A stretch of DNA of 42,313 nucleotides from Haemophilus paraphrohaemolyticus (GTDB taxonomy: Bacteria > Pseudomonadota > Gammaproteobacteria > Enterobacterales > Pasteurellaceae). Below are positions 7,284 to 14,746 of the stretch, piece by piece. Position 1 is the stretch's first letter. The number at the start of each line of letters is the position of its first letter. The stretch covers positions 1 to 42,313 of the forward strand of contig NZ_MUXX01000020.1 in NCBI RefSeq assembly GCF_002015045.1, read 5' to 3'. The notes beneath the pieces are model-generated. The model searched no databases, had not been told where the DNA came from, and saw nothing but the letters and a program-made list of their open reading frames with translations. The position numbers were made by a program, and so were the translations under genes.

Positions 7284-7462
7284 AGTCGTCCTATTTTGTA
7301 AGCTATAATTAAATCTGAAAATTCAGGTAAAACAGGTGTACCACAGCCACCAGAAATACCTTTTGATAACGTCACCTTGATAGGTTGTTTTGATTGCAAC
7401 GATACCGCCACTGCTTGTTTCAACTGCAATTTCACGTCGATTGCCCGTTTACAGTCTTTCAT
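7280..7462 (-). CDS. 60-residue late protein, unknown function
   Basis: A short protein with an N-terminal strand-like repeat (VKLQLKQAVAVSLQSKQPIKVTL), then a glycine-rich turn with one cysteine (GISGGCGTP) and a hydrophobic end. It is not recognised. It lies 4 bp behind the gene at 7467-7826 and overlaps the coiled-coil gene by four bases; that packing is the main reason to accept it as real. A small virion or adaptor component is the likeliest kind of role. Confidence 0.6.
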   Translation of the reverse strand: MKDCKRAIDVKLQLKQAVAVSLQSKQPIKVTLSKGISGGCGTPVLPEFSDLIIAYKIGRL

Positions 7463-7466
7463 CGCT

Positions 7467-7823
7467 TCATTCCTCTACGCGTTTTGCAGAATAATAGCTA
7501 TAACGCGTAATCTTTCCACCACATAGCGTGTCTCGCCAGTTGCTCGTATTCGTGATTTTTAACGCCCAACTTGCGGTCTCCCACCTTGTGTTAGCTAAAC
7601 GGTCGCGCGTGCAAGTGATTTTGATGTTGTTATCAGATAACGCAATACCATTGCCTTTTGTCAAATGGATAACTGGATCTTTGCTACTATCAGACACGAT
7701 AAACAAGTCAAATTCGCTATCAGCAAAGTCTTCTGGTACTTCTTTCTCATCTAGCGTCAGCATTTCACTTTCATCGTCACCAAATTTCCAGTTAAAATTA
7801 ATGATCGGTTTGTCTTTAGTCAT
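7467..7823 (-). CDS. 118-residue late protein, unknown function
   Basis: Not recognised. The sequence is acidic and strand-rich (INFNWKFGDDESEMLTLDE, then FDLFIVSD, VIHLTKGNGIALSDNNIKITC), suggesting a small beta-sandwich such as is common among baseplate or fibre accessories. I start it at the second of two adjacent Met codons (7823), which leaves MTKDKPIINFNW. Its 5' end overlaps the peptidase gene upstream by several bases. The gene travels with the 60- and 108-residue proteins and the 226-residue protein as a four-gene group at the end of the late region. Confidence 0.65.
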   Translation of the reverse strand: MTKDKPIINFNWKFGDDESEMLTLDEKEVPEDFADSEFDLFIVSDSSKDPVIHLTKGNGIALSDNNIKITCTRDRLANTRWETASWALKITNTSNWRDTLCGGKITRYSYYSAKRVEE

Positions 7824-8301
7824 CATGTTTAAACATTGCCCCTAATTGATTCGGGCTAAACCGCCAACCATTTTCTCCACCGCAAATCGCATTAAAGCAC
7901 CACTCACTGCAAAAGTATTTTGAGCGTTTTTGTTTGATGCCTAGCACAATCCCTAACGCACCCCACCAGTCGTATTTACAACCCAAAGTGCGGTCAAAAT
8001 AGGCTTTGATTTGCGCCTCGGTGACATCGTTGAGGGGGATTAAATCCCATTTTGTGTTATCGGACACATCAATCTGCTTGCAACGCACGCCGCCGTCTTG
8101 TACCGATGAGGAGTAGCAGTCATACATTGTTGTATGCTCATAATGATGCCCATTGCCAAACTCAATACGCTCAATGGCAATTTCGCAATGCGAATATTGG
8201 CCTTTGGTAAAAAATCGAGTAATGCGGTCGGCGATTGCTTTAACTGGCTCTTTGCGCCAGTCTCGCTTGTGTTTGTACATCGCCAAATAAACCTTAGCCA
8301 T
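7816..8301 (-). CDS. YiiX/C92-like permuted papain-fold hydrolase
   Basis: A 161-residue protein with the pattern of the permuted NlpC/P60 (YiiX, peptidase C92) group: YSHCEIAIE near residue 36, with the candidate catalytic His, then KYDWWGALGIVLGI, and KYFCSEWCFNAI near residue 130 with the candidate nucleophilic Cys. Members hydrolyse amide or lipid bonds, and phage versions are often virion-associated. No signal peptide is visible. It follows the tail fibre and fibre assembly genes and overlaps both neighbours, so it is part of the fibre-distal cassette. A role in envelope penetration or surface remodelling is inferred. Confidence 0.72.
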   Translation of the reverse strand: MAKVYLAMYKHKRDWRKEPVKAIADRITRFFTKGQYSHCEIAIERIEFGNGHHYEHTTMYDCYSSSVQDGGVRCKQIDVSDNTKWDLIPLNDVTEAQIKAYFDRTLGCKYDWWGALGIVLGIKQKRSKYFCSEWCFNAICGGENGWRFSPNQLGAMFKHDD

Positions 8302-9049
8302 TTTGGTATGCCTCCATCAAGTTATCCATTTGCTTGATAATGTCATCGTAGATTGATTGCAGTTGCTCAAGCGTGAGATTAGGGGCTGTGAGTTCATACT
8401 TGCGCATACGTTGGTTGGCAAGCTCCATTTGGAGTTTTTCCAATCCTGCCGCCTGCGTCAAAATCAGGTTTGTGGCGGTCTTATTATCCAGTCTTGCGCG
8501 TTGCGCGAAATCCGTGATATAACGGCTACATTCGCCTTCATAATTTGCGGCTTTAAAGGCTTCTGCAGCCGCTTGTCGCTCACGATATTCGCTCTCAAAG
8601 CGTGTCCAGGTGCTGTAGATTTTTGCTGCGTGCTCATCGATGTTGGCGATAAGGTGAGTTTGAGTTTTTGTAAAATTGTCAGCAATTTTCGCTTCATCTT
8701 TTACCCATGCTGTACCGTTCCATTTGCATGGTTCAGCAAGTGGCGCAAGTGCGGTTAAATTTTCGGGCAATTCACCTAGTTCGGTATGTTCTACTTTTTC
8801 GCCTGTTTCCTTGCTGTAATAGGTGCCTCGATGGTCGGCTTGATATTGCCAACTGTTATCTTCTCGCACAATGACAAAGCCTTGTTTCGGTTGTGGCGGT
8901 GCATCTAAATAACTGCCTGCGGAAAGGCTACCGCCTTCGCTCACATATTCGGTGACACTATGGCTGTAAATACCTTGGTTGTCAGTGCAATACACGATGA
9001 TTTCACCATTTGTTTCGGCAAAGCCGTCTTGATTAAATGTTACGGTCAT
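8294..9049 (-). CDS. Tail fibre assembly protein
   Basis: A 251-residue protein placed directly behind the tail fibre gene, where phages encode fibre assembly chaperones. The segment KQGFVIVREDNSWQYQADHR followed by GTYYSKETGE (about residues 56-85) is characteristic of this group, and CKWNGTAWVKDE (about 107-118) resembles the W-rich repeat of fibre assembly proteins. The C-terminal half is helical, matching DUF4376-type ends. It helps the fibre trimerise and attach and is not expected in the virion. An uptake signal lies inside the gene near 8746. Confidence 0.8.
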   Translation of the reverse strand: MTVTFNQDGFAETNGEIIVYCTDNQGIYSHSVTEYVSEGGSLSAGSYLDAPPQPKQGFVIVREDNSWQYQADHRGTYYSKETGEKVEHTELGELPENLTALAPLAEPCKWNGTAWVKDEAKIADNFTKTQTHLIANIDEHAAKIYSTWTRFESEYRERQAAAEAFKAANYEGECSRYITDFAQRARLDNKTATNLILTQAAGLEKLQMELANQRMRKYELTAPNLTLEQLQSIYDDIIKQMDNLMEAYQNG

Positions 9050-9059
9050 GTTGTACTCC

Positions 9060-9935
9060 TTATTCGGCTAGGCAGATGTAGTGATAGGCGATGTTGCGTG
9101 GGCGAGTTTCACTGATGTTATTTTGATGCTTAGCTAATAGCTCGCTCTGCCCCTTGCCGCCTCTTATACCGTTGCCAGATGTCATTAAATATATGTGCTT
9201 ATCAATATTCACTCCACCTTGGATAATAAACGCATAATCATCTAACGAGCCAGTTCCGACAACTTTATGAGAGTGAGCTTCTGTCGCATGAGCTTGCACA
9301 CTCAACACTCCACGCCCCGCATCTACACCCCGCCCATTATCCCAGCCACGAATAAACTCCCCGCGTAAATCAGGCAACTGCCCTGACGGATATTTCTGTG
9401 CCAATTTGGGATAACGACGAGTATCAAACCGCTGTCCGTTCATGGCTAAGCAACCTGTTGGGATGGTAGAGAGTGGATAAGGGATAGGGATACCAATAAA
9501 TAAATCATGTAAAGCATTAAAATCAGTGGCATTGGCTTTTTTTCCGATTTCCGCAAGCAACGTCGCTTTTAAGTTTGCATCACCTGCTAACGCACGGGCC
9601 AATTCTTCCAGCGTGTCCAACGCAGCAGGCGCAGAACCCACCAATGCGGCAATTGCGGTTTTTACAAATGCGGTTGTGGCAATTTGTGTGTTGTTTGTGC
9701 CTAATGCAGCTGTGGGCGCGGTTGGCACGCCTGTGAACGCAGGGTTAGCTTTTGGGGCGTAGCCTGTGCGGTCTTGGTTGATACCGTCCACTTGGTCTTT
9801 TAGATAATTGGTTCTCGCCCCTAGCTCTTTGGCTTGGCGATTATCAATACCGTCTGGCCCGCCCATTACAGGGTCGGATGTTTCCAATTGATAGATGTTT
9901 TCCACCCATTGTCGGGTTAAGATTAAATTTGCCAT
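9060..9935 (-). CDS. Tail fibre protein with collar-like C-terminus
   Basis: A 291-residue fibre, the likely host receptor-binding protein. The N-terminus (MANLILTRQWVENIYQLET) is the tail-anchoring part. The middle has the fibre repeat phrases GYAPKANPAFTGVPTAP and NNTQIATTAFVKTAIA. The C-terminus has the collar-type block LPDLRGEFIRGWDNGRG and ends TRPRNIAYHYICLAE, a common fibre tip. It is short for a fibre, and I see no inverted second fibre module or Gin-type invertase next to it, so no G-like switch is visible. It is followed by its assembly gene. Confidence 0.9.
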   Translation of the reverse strand: MANLILTRQWVENIYQLETSDPVMGGPDGIDNRQAKELGARTNYLKDQVDGINQDRTGYAPKANPAFTGVPTAPTAALGTNNTQIATTAFVKTAIAALVGSAPAALDTLEELARALAGDANLKATLLAEIGKKANATDFNALHDLFIGIPIPYPLSTIPTGCLAMNGQRFDTRRYPKLAQKYPSGQLPDLRGEFIRGWDNGRGVDAGRGVLSVQAHATEAHSHKVVGTGSLDDYAFIIQGGVNIDKHIYLMTSGNGIRGGKGQSELLAKHQNNISETRPRNIAYHYICLAE

Positions 9936-9952
9936 TTTATTTCCTTTTTGAA

Positions 9953-10531
9953 TTAAGCTGTGCCACGATTAAATCTGCCGTTACGCATTGCCATACCATT
10001 GTGCCGAAGTGCTGCTTGACGGTAGTCTAAACTTGCCAACACACAGCGTGCTGGTGCAAATACACGCAAGGTCTTACGCAGTAAATCGGCTTGGTCGTTG
10101 GTGATGGCTTGTTGCAAAATCACGCGGTAATGTGCCCATTTTGAACGATCACCGTGGTAGTAAGTGCCATCTCGAATAAATGAACCGTCGCGACGTTTGT
10201 CAAACAAGCCTTCAATAATTTCCACTTCGCCAAAGCCCAGCTGGCGAATAATTTCTCGCATTGCCCACGGTGTGCCTTTGTAGCGGTGCAACTCGACCGC
10301 GCGTTTAATCAGCTTGCGTTTGGCGTCAATACTTTCGGCGAGCAACCAGCCGTCATAGCCGGTGACACTCCATTTTTCGGCAAGCAATTCCAAAAACTCG
10401 GTGGGGACTAAATCCACGAAGCTGGTCATAATTTGCGATCTGTCGAGCAAATTAAACCGCTTGCCAAGGTCGGCAAGTGCGGTCAGTTTTGGCGATGTTT
10501 CAATGATTGACGGATATTGCAACTTAGCCAT
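9953..10531 (-). CDS. P2 gpI-like tail protein (baseplate wedge)
   Basis: A 192-residue relative of P2 gpI, a baseplate component that joins gpJ and the fibre. The signature is in the middle: LIKRAVELHRYKGTPWAMRE, then IIRQLGFGEVEIIEG. It keeps the P2 order W-J-I-fibre and overlaps the J gene by eight bases. An uptake signal (AAGTGCGGT) is present near its 5' end. The function is well supported by the motif and by the order of neighbours. Confidence 0.9.
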   Translation of the reverse strand: MAKLQYPSIIETSPKLTALADLGKRFNLLDRSQIMTSFVDLVPTEFLELLAEKWSVTGYDGWLLAESIDAKRKLIKRAVELHRYKGTPWAMREIIRQLGFGEVEIIEGLFDKRRDGSFIRDGTYYHGDRSKWAHYRVILQQAITNDQADLLRKTLRVFAPARCVLASLDYRQAALRHNGMAMRNGRFNRGTA

Positions 10532-11624
10532 CTTTGCGCCCCGCGTTGATGTTTATCGTAATGCTTTCGCACTCTGCCCATTGTTCAGGCGTGAGCTCGG
10601 TAAGTTGTGGGCTTGCCAAATGCACGTTATACACTCCAGCGACTTTCAGTACGCTTTGAATATCAAGCGGTATGATGTCTAGCCCCAATTTTTGCGTGCG
10701 TGATGAAAGATAGGTTCGCAAAGCGGTTTCGGCTTTGGCTTTCACTTCATTTTCGGCGACGGTAGCGAGCAAATCTAAGTTAGCAACCACGCGATAGCTT
10801 TTGCGTTCAGGCGCAGCCACAATCACGGTGTCACACAGCGGTCGGTGTTTTTCGCCACTGATGTAATGGCGAATTTTTTCCTGCAAAATTGCTGACGGCA
10901 GTCCGTGCTTGGTCAATACCGTGACTTTGACCGTGCCACCTTGAGGGGTGGAAATCGCCACATCAGAAATCACTTGTGACACGCTTCGCGTATGGTATTC
11001 ATACGCCGCAATAGAGCCGCAAGTGGTAAAGGCTTCAGGGGCAAGCAAAATGCGTTTGCGATAAGCATCATCGCTTTCGGTGCCAATGCCATTTGCCGAT
11101 ACATCAATGTTAGAAACGCTTACGCCTGTAGGCAGTTCGCTTTTGAGCGTTTTGATTTGCCCGATTTGCCAGCCGTTGCCGCTTTCGCCTGAGGTTTGGC
11201 AAAGGGCTGAAACATCTACATATTGCTCAGTGGGGTTAATGCGTACTTCTGTTTGAGTTGCAAAGAGCAAGCTATCAGTCGCGGCAACCAACGTGCCTTG
11301 CGGAATCACGATTGCCGAATGCGACCCTGCGATACTAAATCGCAACGTGACGTCTGCTGCTTGGTCAGATAAGCGATAACAGCCCATCGGCTCACCGCAT
11401 AAATCTAAAGCAAGCCCTGTGGCAAATTGCGGAAAGGTTTGCAAAAAGGCGTGGTTAATGCCTTGTCGCACTAACATTTCGCGGTAGGCGTAAGATTGAA
11501 TAATCGACCGTTCAATATGGGCAGGTTGCAATGTTTTACCTGTGCGTTGCTCGTAGTCGGCAATGGTATCGGCTAAAATTTGCTTGATGTCGTCAGAGAC
11601 GATTTTGACTTCTTCTTTTCTCAT
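10524..11624 (-). CDS. Baseplate protein J (P2 gpJ-like)
   Basis: A 366-residue baseplate wedge protein. Diagnostic features are the N-terminal helix (ILADTIADYEQRTGKTLQPAH), the central GIGTESDDAYRKRILLAPEA segment, which is the best conserved part of the J family, and the C-terminal domain ending near the SITININAG strand. It forms the wedge that opens the baseplate on binding. It overlaps gpW by four bases (ATGA) and gpI by eight. Length is within the family range. Confidence 0.92.
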   Translation of the reverse strand: MRKEEVKIVSDDIKQILADTIADYEQRTGKTLQPAHIERSIIQSYAYREMLVRQGINHAFLQTFPQFATGLALDLCGEPMGCYRLSDQAADVTLRFSIAGSHSAIVIPQGTLVAATDSLLFATQTEVRINPTEQYVDVSALCQTSGESGNGWQIGQIKTLKSELPTGVSVSNIDVSANGIGTESDDAYRKRILLAPEAFTTCGSIAAYEYHTRSVSQVISDVAISTPQGGTVKVTVLTKHGLPSAILQEKIRHYISGEKHRPLCDTVIVAAPERKSYRVVANLDLLATVAENEVKAKAETALRTYLSSRTQKLGLDIIPLDIQSVLKVAGVYNVHLASPQLTELTPEQWAECESITININAGRKDG

Positions 11625-11980
11625 TGCACCACCTGTGTCTGATAAAGTTCCCGATATACATCATCAACTAACGACCAATAAATCAGCAGCTCAAAATGCG
11701 GAGCCTGTCCGTCAATGGCGATATGATCAACCTCGATGCGGAGCTCCCATGTTTGCAGGGCAAGCGTGATTTCACGCACCATATTGGGCAGGGCGATGTC
11801 TTCAGGGTAGTCGATGTAGCGAAAGTGGTCGGAGCCAAATTCAGGGCGAAGCACATCAGTGCCTTTGAGCGTATTGAGAATGTTAGCAATGCACTGATGA
11901 ATATCATCAATGCCTTGCACCGCTTGTTTTTCGGTTGGTGCTAATTGCCAGTGGGTTGAAAGTATCGTATTTGTATTCAT
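11621..11980 (-). CDS. Baseplate protein W (gpW/gp25-like)
   Basis: A 119-residue gp25-like baseplate protein: CIANILNTLKGTDVLRPEFG, then FRYIDYPEDIALPNMVREI, fit the family, whose members start sheath polymerisation. It is the first gene of the baseplate group W-J-I-fibre. Its ATG lies inside an 8-bp hairpin (11978-12003) and only about 8 nt from a candidate late promoter -10 (11988-11993), so RNA made from that promoter would begin nearly at the start codon. No good Shine-Dalgarno is visible before this ATG. Confidence 0.9.
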   Translation of the reverse strand: MNTNTILSTHWQLAPTEKQAVQGIDDIHQCIANILNTLKGTDVLRPEFGSDHFRYIDYPEDIALPNMVREITLALQTWELRIEVDHIAIDGQAPHFELLIYWSLVDDVYRELYQTQVVQ

Positions 11981-12003
11981 AGCCTGGATGATACAAGGCT
12001 ATG
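11978..12003 (-). promoter_or_regulatory. Hairpin covering the gpW start codon
   Basis: CATAGCCT (11978-11985) pairs perfectly with AGGCTATG (11996-12003). In minus-strand read-through RNA the ATG of gpW is inside the stem. The -10 element of the local late promoter is in the loop, so RNA starting there would lack one arm. Confidence 0.6.
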
Positions 12004-12034
12004 GGGAGGTGGGCTTTTAAACTGATTTAAAGAA
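11988..12034 (-). promoter_or_regulatory. Candidate late promoter P-W (motif copy 1)
   Basis: On the minus strand CTTTAAATCAGTTTAAAA (12015-12032) is followed after 21 nt by TATCAT (11988-11993). The upstream motif is an imperfect dyad, TTTAAA-N4-TTTAAA, centred at about -42.5 relative to a start expected near 11981. It stands directly behind the gpV stop codon and before gpW. The same layout occurs at four other places in the late region. Confidence 0.7.
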
Positions 12035-12541
12035 TTAGGCTTTAGATGAGCTGGTTGGCTTGCCGTCACCTTGTTCGATGTGGTGATGGCTTTTAAGGGA
12101 AATGCCGTCAGCAATCACATCGCCACCGTTTACGTTCACATTACCGTTGTTCACCTCCACTTCGCAATCATTGACAATAACTTTACCGCTGGTATGAATG
12201 GTTAAATGGCCCGATTTGCGGTCGTGGGCAATCGTTGTGCCGTTTTTAAATTTTTTGAGCCAAATGTCGCCATTGGCAACAGGTGTGGGATCTTGCTCGT
12301 TATAAATCGCTCCCAGCACGCAACCACCTTCGCCACGTGCATCGAGTAAAATCGCCACCAGTTCGCCCACATCGGGCAAACAGTAAAACTGGTTGCCGCC
12401 TGCGTTGAGCGTTAAGAATGAGAGCCACGCAGTTTCTAAATCTTCAAGGGCGGGGATTTTACACCGCACTTTGTGGTTTTTTGGGTCGATTGCCGACACA
12501 ATACCTTCTTGATAGGTTGCCCCAAAATTATGCGTTTGCAT
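12035..12541 (-). CDS. Baseplate spike protein V (P2 gpV-like)
   Basis: A 168-residue central spike, the membrane-piercing needle. The N-terminal OB domain (GIVSAIDPKNHKVRCKIPAL, then LPDVGELVAILLDARGEGG) is followed by short beta-helix repeats (EVEVNNGNVNVNGGDVIADG) and a terminal SHHHIEQGDG; P2 gpV binds a metal ion at the tip with such an HxH. It overlaps the D gene by 14 bases. An uptake signal lies inside it near 12462. Confidence 0.93.
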   Translation of the reverse strand: MQTHNFGATYQEGIVSAIDPKNHKVRCKIPALEDLETAWLSFLTLNAGGNQFYCLPDVGELVAILLDARGEGGCVLGAIYNEQDPTPVANGDIWLKKFKNGTTIAHDRKSGHLTIHTSGKVIVNDCEVEVNNGNVNVNGGDVIADGISLKSHHHIEQGDGKPTSSSKA

Positions 12542-13598
12542 TCGTTATCTCCATTCCTAGCGTTAATAAATCATCAGGGATAAATTCCAACATTCGCACT
12601 TCGATATTGGTAATGTAGCCTTGACTGCGTGAAATGCTGTGGCGTGATTGCTTGATTAAGTATTTCCCCGAAAACACACCTAAATTTTTGAGCAGAATAG
12701 TGGAACCAGCCACTAATTTTGGGTTGCCAATGAGCGTAATATCGCCTGCACTTTGGTCTTCGTTTTGCTCGCTTAATGCCGCATCGCCTCTGGCATCAAT
12801 CTGTTCTTGGCTTTCACCTCGGGTGGTAATTTTGAGCGTATCGCCACTTGCCGCCTGTGCCTGCTTCATTTTCGAGCGAAGTGCGGTGGCTTTTTTGCTT
12901 TTTTTCACCACTTTTTTACCGCTTGTATCAAAGCCCTTGATTTCCACCTGCTTTGCCGTGTCTTTAATGCGATCACGCAGGCGAATGCTGATACATTGGG
13001 TTTCGTCTAATACTGCCACAGGCTCGGTTTGTCCAAGTTCGTATTTGTCGGTAAACACCAGTTGATTGCCCACAATCTTGAAGCTGTGATGATACTCACG
13101 GGCAAGGCGGGTAAGAAATTCCACATCACGCTCTTGATATTGGGTGATGCGTTGAATGGGAATGTGGCGAATTTTACCTACCACTTTGAGCTTCAAACGG
13201 TTCGCCACCGCAGCCACCACTTGGGCGAGTGTGGTGTTCTCATAGGCTTTTGGCTTGAGTGTGCGATTGGATTTACTCACGCCAGTGGATAAGGCTCGCA
13301 AGGTAATGCTGGACGGACGATAGCCATATTCTACTTCATCAATCTCAAACGCCCCTATCGCGACCAACGATTCGCCTTGGTAGCCAATCGCCGCTTTGAG
13401 TTTGTCGCCTTGAGTGGGGAACCACTGGCGAATCCATTTGCCACTGATGTCTTCAAACTGCACCGAGAGTTCGTCCGATTGCCCTTCGAGATAGTCGGTG
13501 TAGGTCAGCTCAATCAAAGACGGCTCAATCTCTGCCGTGATATTGGTTTTCTCATAAAAGAGCGTGAAATCAGGTTTTTGCACGTTACTCATCGGCAT
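12528..13598 (-). CDS. Late control D / tail hub protein (P2 gpD-like)
   Basis: A 356-residue hub protein on which the tube and spike assemble. The N-terminus matches the gpD family (PDFTLFYEKTNITAEIEPSL, then LTYTDYLEGQSDELSVQFED), and DVEFLTRLAREYHHSFKIVG with NQLVFTD lies in the second domain. Despite the old name from P2, the family is structural. It overlaps both X and V genes, as usual for this cluster. A gene-internal uptake signal lies near 12880. Confidence 0.92.
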   Translation of the reverse strand: MPMSNVQKPDFTLFYEKTNITAEIEPSLIELTYTDYLEGQSDELSVQFEDISGKWIRQWFPTQGDKLKAAIGYQGESLVAIGAFEIDEVEYGYRPSSITLRALSTGVSKSNRTLKPKAYENTTLAQVVAAVANRLKLKVVGKIRHIPIQRITQYQERDVEFLTRLAREYHHSFKIVGNQLVFTDKYELGQTEPVAVLDETQCISIRLRDRIKDTAKQVEIKGFDTSGKKVVKKSKKATALRSKMKQAQAASGDTLKITTRGESQEQIDARGDAALSEQNEDQSAGDITLIGNPKLVAGSTILLKNLGVFSGKYLIKQSRHSISRSQGYITNIEVRMLEFIPDDLLTLGMEITNANA

Positions 13599-13818
13599 TT
13601 CCTCGCAACCACGGCGGCAGGTTTTCGTTTTGCGTTGGTTTCACGTTTAGCACAGGGATAAACACGGTCGCCCCAGTAGGCAACACTTCACAAAAACTGA
13701 TATGTGGATTGGCTCTAATGATGCGAGCATATTCCAGTGCATCGCCATAGTAATAATAGGCAAGGTTATCCCAGCGTTCGCCTTGTTTGACGGTATGTTT
13801 AAGTACGGTTTGGGTCAT
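13585..13818 (-). CDS. Tail protein X (LysM-like, P2 gpX)
   Basis: A 77-residue LysM-like protein: HTVKQGERWDNLAYYYYGD, then YARIIRANPHI, and TVFIPVL, the standard gpX pattern. Such proteins sit at the tail terminus or baseplate hub. It overlaps the U-like gene by 20 bases and the D gene by 14, so U-X-D are translated as a coupled group. The length matches P2 gpX-like proteins. Confidence 0.92.
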   Translation of the reverse strand: MTQTVLKHTVKQGERWDNLAYYYYGDALEYARIIRANPHISFCEVLPTGATVFIPVLNVKPTQNENLPPWLRGNADE

Positions 13819-14734
13819 TCAAAATCTCCACATCTTCATCTTCACGCAATACAACCCAAGCGGTCATTTTTGCCACTGAATTTGCGGAATTATCCAGCCG
13901 CTCATTGATTTCAGTTAAAGCATTATCGGCAGGCGTAAACCAGTTATTCCATTCGCTATCAGCAGATGCCCGTCTGAAACTCTGTTTCATTATTTGCAAA
14001 TCATCATACACCGCCGACACATCACGGCTAAATTCACTGACCACAGGCAAGAAATCTCGCACGCCAGCCAATGCCGACTGCATACCCACCACGTCCCCAA
14101 AACTCCCCAAGGCATTGTCTAAATTAGCAAGCGTACTCGGCAAATAGGCCAACGCCGATGCAGGATCGCTTGCTAATTGCCGAACTACGGCAACCGTGTT
14201 GCGAACTTCATCCACTGCCCGTTTGCCTTGCTGATAAATTTCCACTGCACGGCTGACGGCACGTTTTGCGGTGGAAAGCGTATTGACTAAACCTTGCGGC
14301 AAAATCGAACCCAGCAAGGATTTTCCGCCCACATTTAACGCCGCACCCAGTAGGCTGTTTTGTCCATTGCCGACAAATTCTCGCAAGCTGATATTCATCT
14401 CGCGAGCCAAGGCATTACCCTTGCCGTCGGTAAATAGTGTGGTTGATGAAATATCGGTGATCACAAAATTGCCTTTGTATTTTGAACCCCACATCAAGGC
14501 AAGGGCGTCTTGCTTAGCTTTTGCCGAAAGTAGCGATTGATAACGACTTTCCACGCCGCCGATTTTGTGATGCAGACGAATCGCAAAGGATAAATCTGTC
14601 AGTTTTTCGCCCATAGCTTGTAGTTTTGGCTTGCCTTTGAGCACCGCGTGTTCGGCAAAATCCGCAGAATGGGTTTCGTTGAAGTCGGTCAAATTGACAG
14701 GCTCAAAGGCGATATTACCTAGCATAAAATACAT
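13799..14734 (-). CDS. P2 gpU-like tail protein with long C-terminal extension
   Basis: The first 130 residues match P2 gpU: MYFMLGNIAFEPVNLTDF, then AEHAVLKGKPKLQAMGEKLT, the histidine-rich LHHKIG and ALMWGSKYKGNFVITDIS. P2 gpU has about 160 residues, while this protein has 311. The extra half is alanine-rich and helical (about 130-290). GpU-like proteins cap or terminate the tail tube. The extension may be a phage-specific baseplate or fibre attachment part; that is inferred. Gene order E-tape-U-X-D is that of P2. Confidence 0.87.
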   Translation of the reverse strand: MYFMLGNIAFEPVNLTDFNETHSADFAEHAVLKGKPKLQAMGEKLTDLSFAIRLHHKIGGVESRYQSLLSAKAKQDALALMWGSKYKGNFVITDISSTTLFTDGKGNALAREMNISLREFVGNGQNSLLGAALNVGGKSLLGSILPQGLVNTLSTAKRAVSRAVEIYQQGKRAVDEVRNTVAVVRQLASDPASALAYLPSTLANLDNALGSFGDVVGMQSALAGVRDFLPVVSEFSRDVSAVYDDLQIMKQSFRRASADSEWNNWFTPADNALTEINERLDNSANSVAKMTAWVVLREDEDVEILNDPNRT

Positions 14735-14746
14735 CGTTTTTTCTCC

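Noticed and set aside
8294..9935. Gin-type invertible fibre segment
   Set aside because: No recombinase gene, no inverted crossover sites and only one set of fibre genes are visible.
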